From positions 1 through 64,000 of the forward strand of contig AEMJ01000164.1 in assembly GCA_000166735.2 (NCBI GenBank): a stretch of 64,000 nt of DNA, read 5' to 3'. Made by a program: the position numbers and the translations under genes. Positions within the stretch are counted from its first letter, which is position 1, and each line of letters begins with the position of its first letter. Below the pieces are notes generated by a model. That model was given only the letters and a program-made list of their open reading frames with translations, ran no database searches and was not told where the DNA came from. Origin of the DNA: Leuconostoc inhae KCTC 3774. GTDB lineage: Bacteria > Bacillota > Bacilli > Lactobacillales > Lactobacillaceae. This document shows positions 34,540-46,355 of the stretch, piece by piece.

Positions 34540-35436
34540 TCAAGACACAGATTGTCTCTGATCTATTGCGCGACGAGCAACTTGTCCAAGAACTACAATA
34601 CCAAAAGTCAAAATAATTAATACTAATGTGACCGGAATCCATAACCACCATTGTGTATAAACTGATGATGCCGAACTACCACTCAAAACTGTTAACATTG
34701 TACCCAATGAACTTGTGCCGTGCTTCAATCCAAATCCTAAATACGTCAAACTAGTCTCAATACCAATTGAACCTGCCAAGGTTAACGCAAAATCAGAAAT
34801 AACTGTTGATGAGATATTTGGGAAAATACCAGTAAATAGAATTTTATACCAAGGTGTGCCAGAAATTTTAGCTGCCTGAACATAATCTCTATTGACCTCA
34901 GATAACGTTAACGTACGAATTAATCGTACATTTGGTGGCCAACTCAGTACCGCTAGAATTAAAATCAAACTCCAAATTGACAAGCCCTTTGCCGTAGAAA
35001 AAATAATAGCCAAAATCATCAGTAGCGGCATGACCAACCAAAAATCAATCAGCCGCATAGCAATCCAATCAATCCAACCACCAAAATATCCAATAATCAT
35101 ACCAAAAGTAACTGAAATAATTGTAATCAGGATTGCTACGCCAAAGCCGATAATGAGTGAATTGCTAGCTGAAGCAATCAACGTCAAAACAAAGTCAGCG
35201 CCCGAATTCGTAGTCCCAAGAATATGACCATTAGTTAATGGTGGTAAGTTAGCACTTAAAATATTACTCATCGTGCCAATATCAGTTGGTACAAAAATTT
35301 GACCAATAATAATAAACAGAAAAAGCACAATCAATAGTATTGTGGCTAATAAGGCTAAATTATCTTTCTCTAGTTCACGCCAAAAATTTTTAATAAATTT
35401 CGATCCAAATCGCTGTTTCTTAATTTCCATGTCCAT
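34540..35436 (-). CDS. oppC: Oligopeptide ABC permease OppC
   Basis: A 298-residue permease with six membrane helices after an extended cytoplasmic N-terminus. The EAA-type loop that contacts the ATPases is seen as YVQAAKISGTPWYKILFTGIFPN (residues about 187-209). It pairs with OppB to form the peptide channel. It begins 6 bases after oppB and shares its transcript. The gene is intact, unlike its two upstream partners. Confidence 0.92.
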   Translation of the reverse strand: MDMEIKKQRFGSKFIKNFWRELEKDNLALLATILLIVLFLFIIIGQIFVPTDIGTMSNILSANLPPLTNGHILGTTNSGADFVLTLIASASNSLIIGFGVAILITIISVTFGMIIGYFGGWIDWIAMRLIDFWLVMPLLMILAIIFSTAKGLSIWSLILILAVLSWPPNVRLIRTLTLSEVNRDYVQAAKISGTPWYKILFTGIFPNISSTVISDFALTLAGSIGIETSLTYLGFGLKHGTSSLGTMLTVLSGSSASSVYTQWWLWIPVTLVLIILTFGIVVLGQVARRAIDQRQSVS

Positions 35437-35442
35437 GTCCCC

Positions 35443-36407
35443 CTACTTCACTCGAACGCGAGGATCAACCCACGCTGAGATAATATCCGACAATAGGCCA
35501 CCTAATAATGCTAATACACCTTGAAGTAACATTAACGCTGTAATGACAGTATAATCACGACCACTCAACGCTTGAACAAACAATGCACCTAATCCAGGAT
35601 AACCAAAAACAGTTTCAGCAAAAATTGCGCCACCTAAAATACCAGTTATTGAGTATCCAATGGCTGAAGCAATTGGCAAAAAAGCGTTTCGTAAGATGTG
35701 TTTTCTAAAGACGTCTTTTATTTGGACACCCTTAGCACGCGCTGTTCGCACATAATCTTGCGCTTGTTGATCCAATAAATTTGAACGTAAATATTGGAAA
35801 ATGCTATTTGTACTAAACAACGCAATCGTCAAAGCTGGCAAAAAGGCATATCTTAAATTACTAAAAAAATTCGTGGTAAAACTTTGTGTATCGTCAATAC
35901 CTGTCCCAGAACTTGGAAATATTGGAATAATGTAAACAAACAAAACCATCATAACAAAATAAAAACAAACGATGGGACAGCCGATGTCATCGTGTTCCAT
36001 ACAATTAGAATACGATCGATGATTTTATTTTCATTACGTGCAGCTAATAACGCTTGCGAAATTGACAAAACATAAGTTAACACGGCTGCAATGATTCCCA
36101 TTGACAGAGTTGGCCATATGCGTTGACCAATAATACGTGTCACCGTCCAACCTTTATTAACAACATATGAAGTGCCTAAATCCCCATGTAGTACATTACC
36201 AACCCATTTAACATATTGCTGATACCATGGCAAATCCAGACCAGCAGCGTGACGCATTCTTGCAATTGTTGCGGGATCAGAATTGGGATTTAAGCTCCCA
36301 TAAAATGGATCCCCAGGCATTAATTGCGCTAACATAAAAATTAAAATAGAAACCAAAATTAACTGTGGAATCATAATTAACACACGCCTTAAAATTGTTC
36401 GCCACAT
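35443..36407 (-). pseudogene. oppB: Oligopeptide ABC permease OppB, frame-disrupted
   Basis: The N-terminal half (MWRTILRRVLIMIPQLILVS, then LMPGDPF) and the C-terminal half with the EAA loop (YVRTARAKGVQIKDVFRKH) lie in different frames that meet near 35961. One extra base in the A5 run 35961-35965 (plus strand) gives SFVFYFVMMVLFVYIIP and a normal protein of about 321 residues. The other four opp genes have ordinary coding sequence, which argues that the operon is or recently was functional. As written, no complete peptide channel can be made. Confidence 0.8.
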
Positions 36408-36409
36408 AA

Positions 36410-37400
36410 TTATGCTCCCTCTTTCTTAAGTGCCACGTAGTGAGTTTTTGTAATCGGTTCTAAATCATATGCACGATCTCTCAGACCATCTTGTTGGTAA
36501 TAAGCACCTTTATTTTGTGTAAATTCAGACTCAATTCGTTTACGATAAGCTCGCTTTTCGTCACGTTTACTGACATCTAAACTTGGTATCGCAGATAATA
36601 ATCGTTTGGTATAAATATGCTGCGCATCATTAAAAAATGTCATTTGTCGTGCCCATTTCGACAAAACGACCATTATGCATAATTGCAATGTTATCAGTCA
36701 TGTACTTCACCACACCTAAATCATGAGAAATAAATAAGAAACTAATGCCATATTCTCGTTGGATTTTTTTCATAAAATTCAATACTTGTGCTTGAACTGA
36801 TAAATCTAATGCTGATACAGGTTCATCAGCAACAATTAACCGCGGATTTGTTGCCAATGCACGAGCAACGCCTATACGTTGTCGCTGCCCACCCGAAAAC
36901 TGAAATGGATATTGTGCTACTGTCTGAGCAGGTAACCCAACAATTTTTAATAGCGCTAAAACACGTTCATTAATTTTTGTTTGATCAAATGACCTTTCCC
37001 CATCATAGCCTGCGCCAATAACATTGGGCACGCCAAAATTTTTAAGTGGTTCAGCAATGATTTCACCAATTGTTTTTCTTGGATTCAAACTTGACTGACT
37101 ATCTTGGAAAACCATCTGTACGTCTTTGTTATAATTTATAGCCTTTTTTTGTCTATTCGTTGTCACTTCATGACCTTCGAATAAAATTTTTCCACTAGTA
37201 GGGTCTTCAAGTCCAACTAGCGATTTTCCAATAGTTGTTTTACCAGAACCAGATTCACCAACAAGACCATAAGTCTGACCTGATTCAATTGTGAATGAAA
37301 TATTATCTACTGCTTTGATATTGTCTGTTACACGGTTAAAAAAACCTGTTCGTATTGGATAATACACTTTTAAATTTTCTATTCGGACTAACTCACTCAT
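36410..37400 (-). pseudogene. oppF: Oligopeptide ABC ATPase OppF, frame-disrupted
   Basis: The first 256 residues contain a full nucleotide-binding domain: Walker [10 protein letters not shown], signature FSGGQRQRIGVA, Walker B LIVADEPVSALD. The frame then shifts after TTNDIF; the C-terminal domain (NDAQHIYTKRLLSAIP and onward) continues in a second frame to 36410. Here one base too many in the A6 run 36632-36637 (plus strand) explains the break, the opposite of most breaks in the window. The truncated ATPase might still fold, since only the oligopeptide C-terminal extension is lost. Confidence 0.8.
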
Positions 37401-37415
37401 TGCCGCACCCTCTTC

Positions 37416-38411
37416 TTAAAGATCTTCCAAAAATTCAAAATTTTGCCACGCATTGCCACGTACATAATGTTCATCGCTGACTTTTTGTAATTTTTCATCA
37501 ACAGTTGCCTCGACTTCCGCTTTGTCTAACCAAGGTATACGCTTCAAAAACAAGTCTTTACTATGATCCATATCTTTTAAAGCTGGAACGGTACCAGGAA
37601 TAGCATATAATTCGTCCCCAGAATTCACTTCTGATGGATCTGCACGCAATAAGGACCGCGTGTACGGATGTTTTGGATGATTGAAAAGATCTGCCACGCG
37701 AGCCTGCTCAACAATTTGCCCCGCATACATGACGGTAACCGTATCAGCCATTTCAGCAACAACCCCTAAATCATGTGTAATTAATAAGATTCCTGCGTTC
37801 TTTTTTTGTTGAATCTCTTTGATTAGATCTAATATTTGCGCTTGAATTGTCGCATCCAAGGCGGTTGTTGGTTCATCAGCAATAATCAAATCTGGTTCAT
37901 TAGCTAACGCAATTGCAATCATAACACGTTGTCGCATACCGCCTGAAAGCTCATGTGGATATTGTTGGGAAACACGCTGGACATCAACAATACCAACATC
38001 TGAAATTAATTTTTGTACACGTTGTTTCACCTTTTTTGACTGTTTATCATGAACAGTAATGGCTTCAGCTATTTGATCCCCAATTTTCATCAAAGGATTT
38101 AAACTAGATAATGGATCTTGAAAAATCATGCCCACAGAGACACCACGATATGCATCAAATTGCCTTTCACTCAAACCAATCAACTCATTATCGTTCAACT
38201 TAATGGATCCGGTTACTCGCGTTTGATCTGAATTATGTAATCCCATCACGCTCATTGCAAACGTTGATTTACCAGAACCAGATTCTCCAACTAAAGCTAC
38301 AACTTCACCGTGTTTAATTGAAATGTTTATTTTATGAATCGCTGTCTGATATTGTCCATCTATTCTAAAATCGACAGATACATTCTCAGCCTCTAATAAT
38401 TTACCATCCAT
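37416..38411 (-). CDS. oppD: Oligopeptide ABC ATPase OppD
   Basis: A 331-residue ATPase of the peptide importer. Walker A GESGSGKST, signature LSGGMRQRVMIA, Walker B LIIADEPTTALD and the switch His in LLITHDLG are all present, followed by the C-terminal domain typical of OppD. It is the first gene of the operon, behind a promoter at 38441-38468. GAAGG precedes the ATG. Peptide uptake would supply amino acids, as usual in auxotrophic lactic acid bacteria. Confidence 0.93.
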   Translation of the reverse strand: MDGKLLEAENVSVDFRIDGQYQTAIHKINISIKHGEVVALVGESGSGKSTFAMSVMGLHNSDQTRVTGSIKLNDNELIGLSERQFDAYRGVSVGMIFQDPLSSLNPLMKIGDQIAEAITVHDKQSKKVKQRVQKLISDVGIVDVQRVSQQYPHELSGGMRQRVMIAIALANEPDLIIADEPTTALDATIQAQILDLIKEIQQKKNAGILLITHDLGVVAEMADTVTVMYAGQIVEQARVADLFNHPKHPYTRSLLRADPSEVNSGDELYAIPGTVPALKDMDHSKDLFLKRIPWLDKAEVEATVDEKLQKVSDEHYVRGNAWQNFEFLEDL

Positions 38412-38440
38412 TTTATAACCTTCTTTTCTTATATTATAAA

Positions 38441-38468
38441 ATTATATCATTTGTTTTTAATATTTCAA
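38441..38468 (-). promoter_or_regulatory. Probable promoter of the opp operon
   Basis: On the minus strand TTGAAA (38468-38463) and TATAAT (38446-38441) are 16 bases apart, about 30 bases before oppD. The surrounding DNA is nearly pure A/T, and no convincing CodY box is seen. Confidence 0.6.
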
Positions 38469-38502
38469 ATTATATTGTAAAAAATAATATATACGATGTG
38501 AA

Positions 38503-38542
38503 AAAGGGGTTGATTCCTTTGAAATATGGAATCAACCCCTTT
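38503..38542 (-). terminator. Terminator after the GDPD gene
   Basis: AAAGGGGTTGATTCC pairs perfectly with GGAATCAACCCCTTT across a 10-base loop and ends in T residues on the minus strand. Confidence 0.85.
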
Positions 38543-38629
38543 GACAACTATATTATAATGTAAATTCTAAAGAACTCGCAGCTTCAGAAACTAAAATCGT
38601 CTATTCATGCCCAACTTATCTATACGGCT

Positions 38630-40431
38630 TCATCCTAAACCTGCAACATAATAAAGTAACTTATCAGAATATGTGATATGGTTAGCATCTGTCATTGCTC
38701 GCCCCACAGCCGGCATATTGTCAGTTATAACGCCGTCTGCACCAAAATACATCATACGTAAAATTGATTTTTTATCATTTGGTGTCCAAACAAATACTTT
38801 TTTCTTTCATTGTGCGCTGTTTGAATAAAATGCTTGTTCACAGTACTAAATTCGACCGTATAAAAATCCGAATGTGAAATTGGCGGACCAATGAGGTTGA
38901 ACGGTAAAATATACCCTGCCTTAACAGTTGGTGCAATTTTTTTAACATCTTCTATTAACTCAAAATTTAATGACTGAATCATATAATCATTTTCTTGAAT
39001 ATCTTTTTGATATTTCCGCATGAATCTTGCAACTAGTTGCGTATTATCTTTATTTGGCGTTTTCAACTCAATTAAGAGCTTTTGATGGATTGCTTTTGCA
39101 GCTTTTAAGTAATCATCGAATGACTCAATGGGTTGTACCTGATTATTTTCATGCACCTTAAGTTTGGTTAACGCGTTTAAGTTCATATTCTCTGGTGTAT
39201 TATTCACACTAGTTAATTGTTTTAAATTAAAATCATGGAAAACGACAAACTGATTGTCCTTGGTTAATTGAACATCCATCTCCACGTAATCGGGATGATA
39301 TTGTGCCGTCCTATTCATTGCAGAAATGCTGTTTTGGACGCCATTTTTCTCAGAAACACCTCGATGTGACACACTTATTGGCTTAGAAATATCAACTGAT
39401 TTCAAATAATCAAAGTTATAGCCACCGACAATCACTGCACTCATGATACCCAAAACAATATAAAGTGGTGCACTTAAACGGTTTGCAAAATTTTTGCGGT
39501 ACGCACTACTGAACAAACTATCAGGTTTTTTGATAGCGGACAAAACATTGTTCTTTGACATGAAATCAATAATAACAAGAAACATCCCCACAGTTGTTAT
39601 TGCTATGTTAATCAAAATTATGATTTGTAATAGCGTCATAATAACTGCAGCACTAACTACCGTATATGAATGACTATATTGTTCCACTAGTTTTTGAATA
39701 CCAATTAAGCCAGCAATACTTACTGAAGAAAATAGGAGCATCCCAAACCCAATAGCTGCCAATTTCAGAAGTATCGTCACAAATTTTCTACGTGTGATCG
39801 TCAAACTACTTTTAATTGCCTCGCCTATCGACAAATCATTTAATATAAGGTTTGGTAATACGAATATTAGTCGTACACCAATATAAGTTAGTAAAATGTA
39901 TACTAAAATAAACGCGCCAACAACAATGAAGCGATGATCAAAAATGTAATCCATAAGGAATGCCGGGATTTTTACTTTTGATAGCAGATTCGAACTATAA
40001 CTCACCCCACCTAACGGTAATATGAGTACAAGATAAAACAAGAAAAACAAACCAGTACTGATGCCAACTTTTCGAAGTTGTCTCAAGGTAATCACTAATA
40101 GTTGACGCACGCTAACAGGTTGTCTAGTTTGAATAAAGTAAACACTGATCAACAAAAAAGCAAATTCAAAAAATGATAATAAAATGGATAAAATAACAAT
40201 ACTAATCAAAGCCAGAAATACGAGGGGTTGTTGCCGCATCATTGTGCCTAAATTATTTAACGATAAGTAGTTAATCTGACTTATCTTTAAAATAAATTGA
40301 CTCGATTCCCCCAATATTGGTAACAATATAAAAATAAACAAAGCGTGTATAGCAAACACGCTCTTTAGATAACTTTTACTATGCCATAGAAATTCAACAG
40401 AATCTTTAATCTTTAAGCGAATATACTGCAT
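38630..40431 (-). pseudogene. Membrane-anchored glycerophosphodiester phosphodiesterase, frame-disrupted
   Basis: Start at 40431 behind AGGAG. The first 350 residues contain about eight hydrophobic helices, followed by a GDPD domain: SVSHRGVSEKN, then EMDVQLTKDNQFVVFHD with catalytic His and Glu/Asp. Such proteins cleave glycerophosphodiesters, or act on lipoteichoic-acid glycerol phosphate, outside the membrane. The frame breaks at the T6 run 38798-38803 (plus strand); with one more base it continues KKVFVWTPNDKKSILRMM, then GADGVITDNMPAV to a stop at 38630. That tail holds the conserved end of the barrel. Confidence 0.75.
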
Positions 40432-40561
40432 TAACATTCTCCTAAATTTGATTATATATGACAATTAAGAGACAGTCCACCTAATTCTTTGTTACCCGTA
40501 AACAATTTTAAAACATGCTTTTTTAATAAATCATAATAACGCACCCTAAGATATGTTGTGT

Positions 40562-41153
40562 CTAGCCTATATTAATCATTTTAACCGGTAAATCAGCCAG
40601 TTGTTCTATATTATGTGACGTCATGATGACCAATTTTTCACGCTCTTGAACCAAAGATGCAATCATTTTTAGAATCACTTTTGAATTTGTAACATCAACC
40701 CCACTGGTTGGTTCATCAAAAATATACAGTTCTTTTTCCAACAGACATTGTCCGTAAGTCAGCACCATCTGCCTTTCACCACCAGATAATTGTCCCATTT
40801 TAACGGACCATATCTTGTCTAAAGCTTGTCGTTTAATCGTTTGGAAAGTTGATCCACTCTTTTCTAGGCTACGATTGCCAATTTGGCGGTACATATTTAT
40901 CGTTTGGCCGACGCTCAGTGTCGGAAAAAAGTGAATATGCTGTAACTGATAGGCAATATTTTGCTGCTTTGGAACGTTTATTTTTTGTCCTTTGGCCTGT
41001 TTAGGACCCACGCCTGCAATGAAATCTAATAAAGTCGTTTTCCCCGCACCATTGGCACCCGTGAGTACATTAACCACATGATTAAAAAATCCACCTCAAA
41101 ATCTTGTGCTAAAACACGGTCACCATAACATAAAGAATATTTTTTATTTGCAT
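40562..41153 (-). pseudogene. ABC transporter ATPase, frame-disrupted
   Basis: An ATPase of about 198 residues in three frames. With one extra base in T6 41140-41145 and in A6 41084-41089 (plus strand), it reads MQIKKYSLCYGDRVLAQDF, then EVDFFNHVVNVLTGANGAGK and onward. Walker A GANGAGKTT, signature QLSGGERQMVL, and Walker B LYIFDEPTSGVD are clear. Start at 41153 behind GAGGG. It lies 16 bases after an ABC-2 permease gene at the end of the Bce-type operon, so the pair probably exports a compound linked to the same peptide response. Confidence 0.65.
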
Positions 41154-41169
41154 CCTCTAACCCTCGCAA

Positions 41170-41923
41170 TTAAACACGATCAACAATTGAATGGACAGTT
41201 AATTTTGAAATAGCAAACCAACCAATTACTAAGTAAATTATGGTCACAATTCCCAATCTGGCTGTCACTGCACCTTGAATCACGTGATTGAAAAAGAACG
41301 ATAATAATTGATACGATGTGTCAACAATATAAGTTATTGGATTCAGCAAGGTCAATAAATCCCCCATCGCATAACTTTTAGGTAAATTCATTGTTATGAA
41401 TAAAACAAATAATAAAATCGATACTAAAACGTTAATCGATTCAATTTTAACTTTCAAAAGAAATAGTAAACTGCTAATAAAAGTAACCGGTACCGCAACC
41501 GATAGGGTCGCAATCATTCCTGCAATTAGCAAACTGATATGTACATTATGAGTAACACCAATGACCACCAAATTAAATATTAACAGTTCACCATTTAAAA
41601 TGACTAATTGTACCAAAAATTAGCTATTAATATTTTCCACTTTGAACCCACTATAAAAAATAGCTGTTTATAAAAGCCATTTTCCCGTTGTGAAATAATT
41701 GCAACAATGACATTATTTAATAATGTGACCATAATAATGTAAGCCCAAAAATAACTAATTACCATCATGGTTTGATGAGAAAACGCTACCTTTGGCTGAG
41801 ACAAATATTTGATGTTTTTATATAAAAAATAGATAGTTGGTAATACTAAATTAAATAAAAAACAAATTTATTACTCAACGTGTTGACTAGATAGACTTTG
41901 CATAATGCTTTTATCTCGTTCAT
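41170..41923 (-). pseudogene. ABC-2-type permease, frame-disrupted
   Basis: About 250 residues with six hydrophobic helices, split over three frames. One extra base in A6 41857-41862 gives NKFVFLFNLVLPTIYFLYKN; one in A5 41615-41619 gives KILIANFLVQLVILNGE. The middle block FWAYIIMVTLLNNVIVAIISQ, then RENGFYKQLFF, is typical of ABC-2 drug/peptide exporters. ATG 41923 follows GGGGAG. It lies directly downstream of the kinase gene in the same direction and is coupled to the ATPase gene. Confidence 0.6.
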
Positions 41924-42028
41924 ATCATTCTCCCCAATATATTCAATTTGTAAATCAACGATTATAAAAACATCATTTTTATAATCATAACACAATAATC
42001 ATATGATTACAGCCTGCCTATTAAAGAT

Positions 42029-42895
42029 TTAAAAATGAATTATTACCGTGGTACCAGTCCCTATTTCGGATGTTATTAAAATATCAAATGATAATTTGTC
42101 CAAAACTAACTTTGTTAAATACAACCCTAATCCACTTGATTTCTTATCTAAACGACCATTGTATCCAGTAAAACCATGTGAAAATAAACGCGGTAAATCT
42201 GATGCCAAAATTCCTATACCACTATCCACAATCATTAATTGTTGGTCTGTTATGTGAATCGTCACACCACCTATTTCTGTATATTTCACGGCGTTATTAA
42301 TAATTTGTTCAATAGCTACAGTTAACCATTTAGGATCTGTTTTAATACTCGCTTCACCAACAATTGTTACCTGCAATTCTTTATGAATAAATTGGGGTGC
42401 ATATTTCTTAATAATCGTATTAACTAACTCGCGCACATTCACAACATCAAAACGAAAGTCGGTAGCAGTATTTTGAACACGAAGATACTCGAGTAAAATA
42501 GTCAAATAATTTTCGAGCGCAAATGTTTGTTTTTGAAGTTCTGGTAATTGTGTCTGCGCAACCAAATCTATACTAGCCAATGGCACTTTCATTTGATGGG
42601 TCCATACACGCATGATATCCATAAAATCTTTATCACGCTGTAATTGCGCTGATAGTTTTGCTGTTAACTGCGCATTATCTATCTTTAAATTGGATAATTG
42701 TTGCTGATATTTATAAAATTTTTGATAGTCAATTATCGTGTAAACACTAAATATTAATAAAAATAATAAACTCGCATTAAGCAATGGAATCATCGGTAAC
42801 TGCCACAGAGAAAAAGTCAATAAAAATAAAGTGAAACCGATAATAATCGTCAAAAACAAACCAGCTCGCCGCTTTAAATACTTATCCCAAAACAT
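42029..42895 (-). CDS. BceS-like sensor histidine kinase
   Basis: A 288-residue kinase with two membrane helices near the N-terminus (about residues 10-50) and almost no extracellular loop, the design of Bce-type intramembrane kinases that read the state of their ABC partner. The phosphorylated His is in RVWTHQMKVPLAS; the ATP-binding part has EQIINNAVKYT, DSGIGI and SSGLGLYL. The start at 42895 follows GAGG and overlaps the regulator gene by 14 bases. It would sense peptide antibiotics through BceAB. Confidence 0.88.
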   Translation of the reverse strand: MFWDKYLKRRAGLFLTIIIGFTLFLLTFSLWQLPMIPLLNASLLFLLIFSVYTIIDYQKFYKYQQQLSNLKIDNAQLTAKLSAQLQRDKDFMDIMRVWTHQMKVPLASIDLVAQTQLPELQKQTFALENYLTILLEYLRVQNTATDFRFDVVNVRELVNTIIKKYAPQFIHKELQVTIVGEASIKTDPKWLTVAIEQIINNAVKYTEIGGVTIHITDQQLMIVDSGIGILASDLPRLFSHGFTGYNGRLDKKSSGLGLYLTKLVLDKLSFDILITSEIGTGTTVIIHF

Positions 42896-43535
42896 AACCA
42901 ACACCTCGTACTGTGTGAATTTTATCAAAATTAATTATGCCTACTTTTTTTCTCAATCGCGTCATGTTAACATGTAGGGTATTCGCGTCAATAAAATCGT
43001 TATTTTCCCACAATTTAGTCAACAAAAGGTCTTTTGGCACGACAGTTGTGCCATATTCAAATAGTATTTGTAATATTTTAGTTTCTGTACTGGTTAACTC
43101 AACTTTTCCTGCGTTACCTATTAATTGATTATCTACCAACTGGTATTCCTCAAACGTTAATTCAGATGCACTGAAATTATAGCTACGTCGTAACAATGCT
43201 TGCACTTTTGCTCTCAAGACCATCAAATTAAATGGTTTAGCAACAAAATCATCAGCCCCCATGCTCAGTGCCATGACTTGGTTCATCTCATCATTAGCGC
43301 TTGAAATAAAAATAATTGGTACTTTGCTAATTTTACGTAGCTCTGTTGTCCAATAAAAACCATTGAAGTAAGGTAAGGTAATGTCCATCAGTACAAGGTC
43401 TGCATGCACTTCAGTAATTTCTTGAACGACAGCACGAAAATTCAGCGTTGAAACAACGCTGAATTCTGATGATAATACTTTTTTTAAGCTGTCTACGATA
43501 CTTGTATCATCTTCGACAATAAATATTTTTTGCAT
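42882..43535 (-). CDS. BceR-like response regulator
   Basis: A 217-residue OmpR-family regulator. The receiver domain begins MQKIFIVEDDTSIVD, with the phospho-Asp in LVLMDITLPYFNG and the conserved Lys in DDFVAKPF; the C-terminal winged helix ends in HTVRGVGYVLG. The start at 43535 sits 7 bases after the bceB stop; the longer frame to 43571 runs back into bceB. A matching DNA site (TGACA-N4-TGTCA) lies before bceA, so it probably activates its own operon. Confidence 0.9.
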   Translation of the reverse strand: MQKIFIVEDDTSIVDSLKKVLSSEFSVVSTLNFRAVVQEITEVHADLVLMDITLPYFNGFYWTTELRKISKVPIIFISSANDEMNQVMALSMGADDFVAKPFNLMVLRAKVQALLRRSYNFSASELTFEEYQLVDNQLIGNAGKVELTSTETKILQILFEYGTTVVPKDLLLTKLWENNDFIDANTLHVNMTRLRKKVGIINFDKIHTVRGVGYVLG

Positions 43536-43542
43536 AACTTTA

Positions 43543-45530
43543 TTATACGTGACGTTGCACGATGTTAACATAACTACGTGAAGTCATTTTATAAATAATA
43601 TAGTACAATACTGCAATCAATAGAATAACGCCACCACTAACAGATAGCATCAATGTTTTATTCGTAATACCAAAGGCATTAATAATTTTAGAAACCATCA
43701 TATAAGCACCTGCAAAGTGAACGATAGCCACCACAATTGGCATGAAAAATAACAAACGGATTTGACTATTAATTGTTTGCGATACTTCTTTTTTAGATAA
43801 ACCGACTTCCTGTAGTATACGGAACGCTTCCTTATCCTGTTCACCTTCAGCAATTTGTTTATAATAAATGATTAGCGCCGCACCGATTATAAATGTGAGT
43901 CCCAGTGTGAAACCGATAAATAAGAAACCACCTGTATACGCCTGTGCCTCATGCAATCGCGCAAATCGATCAACGGCAAATGTTGATATTGGCGATACGT
44001 TACTTTTACCTTCTGCTTTAAATGCCTTAGCAACCTGCTTGCTGTCTCTTTTGCTCAAATTGATTATTAAGGTACGTCGTGGAATCGTGTAACTATTCGC
44101 ATCAAACTTAATACGCTGATATAACCGCTCGGCTTGTGCATCATTTTGGGCCACAATCATCATACTGTTCCCGATACTACTTTGCGTTGGGTAGTTTTTG
44201 ACGTCTGTTGTTTGCCCTTTAACGCGCAATAATTGACCAAACCAATTGATTGTCTCTGCATTAAAATGACCAGAATAATTATGAATTAATACATCATTTG
44301 GTGCTAATTTTGGTAGTTTGTTGCCCAACTTAATTAATGTATCACGAGAAACAACCTGTACCACTGCTATTCCAGCCTTATTATAATTATCTGTCAAATG
44401 ATTAATAGTGACATGTTTACCGCTGGGTAATATCATCATTGATGTGCCATAATCAACATATTGAACACCGTTTTTCAAACTAACTTGTGACTTTTTTCAG
44501 TCTGGGACAAAATACTTTTAAATTGTTCCTCCGACACATTGCCAACATGAGTATCTCCTGTATTCATAGCGCTAAGCTCAGTCGTAAATGGCATGTTTAC
44601 CATCATGTTTTGCTTTAATCCAGTTTGTAACATAACCGTTGTCACTAACGTTACAATTGCCATTGTAACTAAGATCGTAATGTTTCCCAATCCGATTGCA
44701 TTTTGTTTCATGCGATACAGTAAGGCATTTGTTGTTATAAATTTTTCTGGTTGATAGTAACGTCGACCACGCTTTTGGCGTTTTAAATACCAAATGGTAA
44801 ACGCCACATAAAACAGATAAGTCCCAACAATAACGAATAAAACCGCGACAGCAAATGTAGTCACAATCATTGGTCCTATCTTAACTGTTATTGCCATATA
44901 GTAACCAACAACTAATAATAAAACGCCTAAAAATGCTAAGAATCCTCGTGATTTTGGTTCACGTTCACCTTGACTTTCCGAATGCAGTAACGACAAACTA
45001 GAATGATGATGAATCGTCCAAGTACCAATAACCGCTAACAAGATAAAAGCAACTAAAGCAACTATGATTGGTATAGTAAAACTTAATGTCGAAAACGTTA
45101 AATTGAAATAATTACCACCAATTAAAGCGATAAAAACTAAAAATAAAAACTTTGATAAAATAACGCCGGAAATTGTACCAAGTGTTACTGTTGCTAGCAA
45201 CAAGAATAACAGTTCAAGTAATGCAACAACTATAATTTGAGCTTTACCAAGCCCCAAAATATCATACAAGCCAAACTCTCGTGATCTTTTCTTTAACAAA
45301 AAACGGTAAGCATAAATTTCAATACCAATTGAAAAAGGAATGAGTATGATTTGACCAATAATTAGAACGACAGATACTGACTTAATCCCTAACTTATCTA
45401 ACTGTGGTGAAAGAGCAATTGATGCTAAAATAAAATTCAAAACAAACATCATCATTGTTGCCAGTAAAAATGGTGCAAAATTTTTGAATGATTTTCGAAT
45501 ATTACGTTGCGCTAATTTCAGATAAAACAT
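43543..45530 (-). pseudogene. BceB-type ABC permease, frame-disrupted
   Basis: Two frames join into one FtsX-like permease of about 660 residues, the size of BceB, with four helices at the N-terminus, a large extracellular segment (about residues 330-520) and further helices at the C-terminus. The N-terminus reads MFYLKLAQRNIRKSFKNFAP, as in BceB. The junction needs one extra base in T6 44492-44497 (plus strand), giving TEKKSQVSLKNGVQYVDY. This large loop is where Bce systems recognise bacitracin-like peptides. Confidence 0.78.
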
Positions 45531-45531
45531 A

Positions 45532-46288
45532 TCAATTACCTCCTAAAACACTGCCCATGGCTAAGTTAATTTCCTTGTTAAAATCTGATGTACTACGCTC
45601 AGCACGGTATAATTGGTGATAAATCATACCATCTTTAATAAACAACACACGTTTAGCGTGACTGGCAACAACACTTGAATGTGTCACCATTAAAATAGTT
45701 TGGCCTTCATCGTTGATCTGTTCAAATAAATTTAACAAGCGATCTGAATTTTTGGAGTCTAATGCCGCGGTTGGTTCATCCCCTAAAATCAAGTCAGGTT
45801 GCGTCATCAAAGCTCTCGCAATAGCCACACGTTGTTTTTGTCCACCAGATAATTCAAAAGGTTGCTTATTTAATAATTCTGAAATGTTAAGCAACGGTGC
45901 TAATGTACCAATACGTTCTTTCATCATTTGTACTGGCTTTCGGTTTAACACGAGTGGCAAGTAAATGTTATCTCGCACATTTAATGTATCTAAACAAATT
46001 AAAGTCCTGAAATACAAATCCCAGATGTTCACGACGAAATTTGGCTAAATCATTGGCTTTAATATTTGTAATGTTGTTACCATTCAATGCTACCGTACCA
46101 TTTGTTGGGTGTTCTAGTGTCGCTAAAATATTGAGGAGTGTTGTTTTACCACTGCCTGACTCACCCATAATAGCAATATACTCACCTTTCTCAACACTAA
46201 AATCAATGTCGCGCAATGCCGCCGTTGTTTCTTTTGAAAACCGCGTTTTAAATATTTTTTCAAGATGATTAACTTCTAATAGCATCAT
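45532..46288 (-). pseudogene. BceA-type ABC ATPase, frame-disrupted
   Basis: About 252 residues over two frames: Walker [10 protein letters not shown] in the first; signature LSGGQKQRVAIARAL and Walker B LILGDEPTAALD in the second. The break follows FVFQDFNL; removing one A from 45992-45994 (plus strand) gives FNLLDTLNVRDNIYLPLVL, the expected sequence. This is one of two breaks caused by an extra base. GGAGG precedes the ATG. The product would power BceB. Confidence 0.8.
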
Positions 46289-46355
46289 ACTTCCTCCAAT
46301 TCATATACTCATTATCTAACAATTTGATGCCGTGTTCACTTACACCTCGTGATAT

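Noticed and set aside
38447-38480. CodY box before oppD
   Set aside because: AATTTGAAATATT has too many differences from the CodY consensus to be claimed in such AT-rich DNA.
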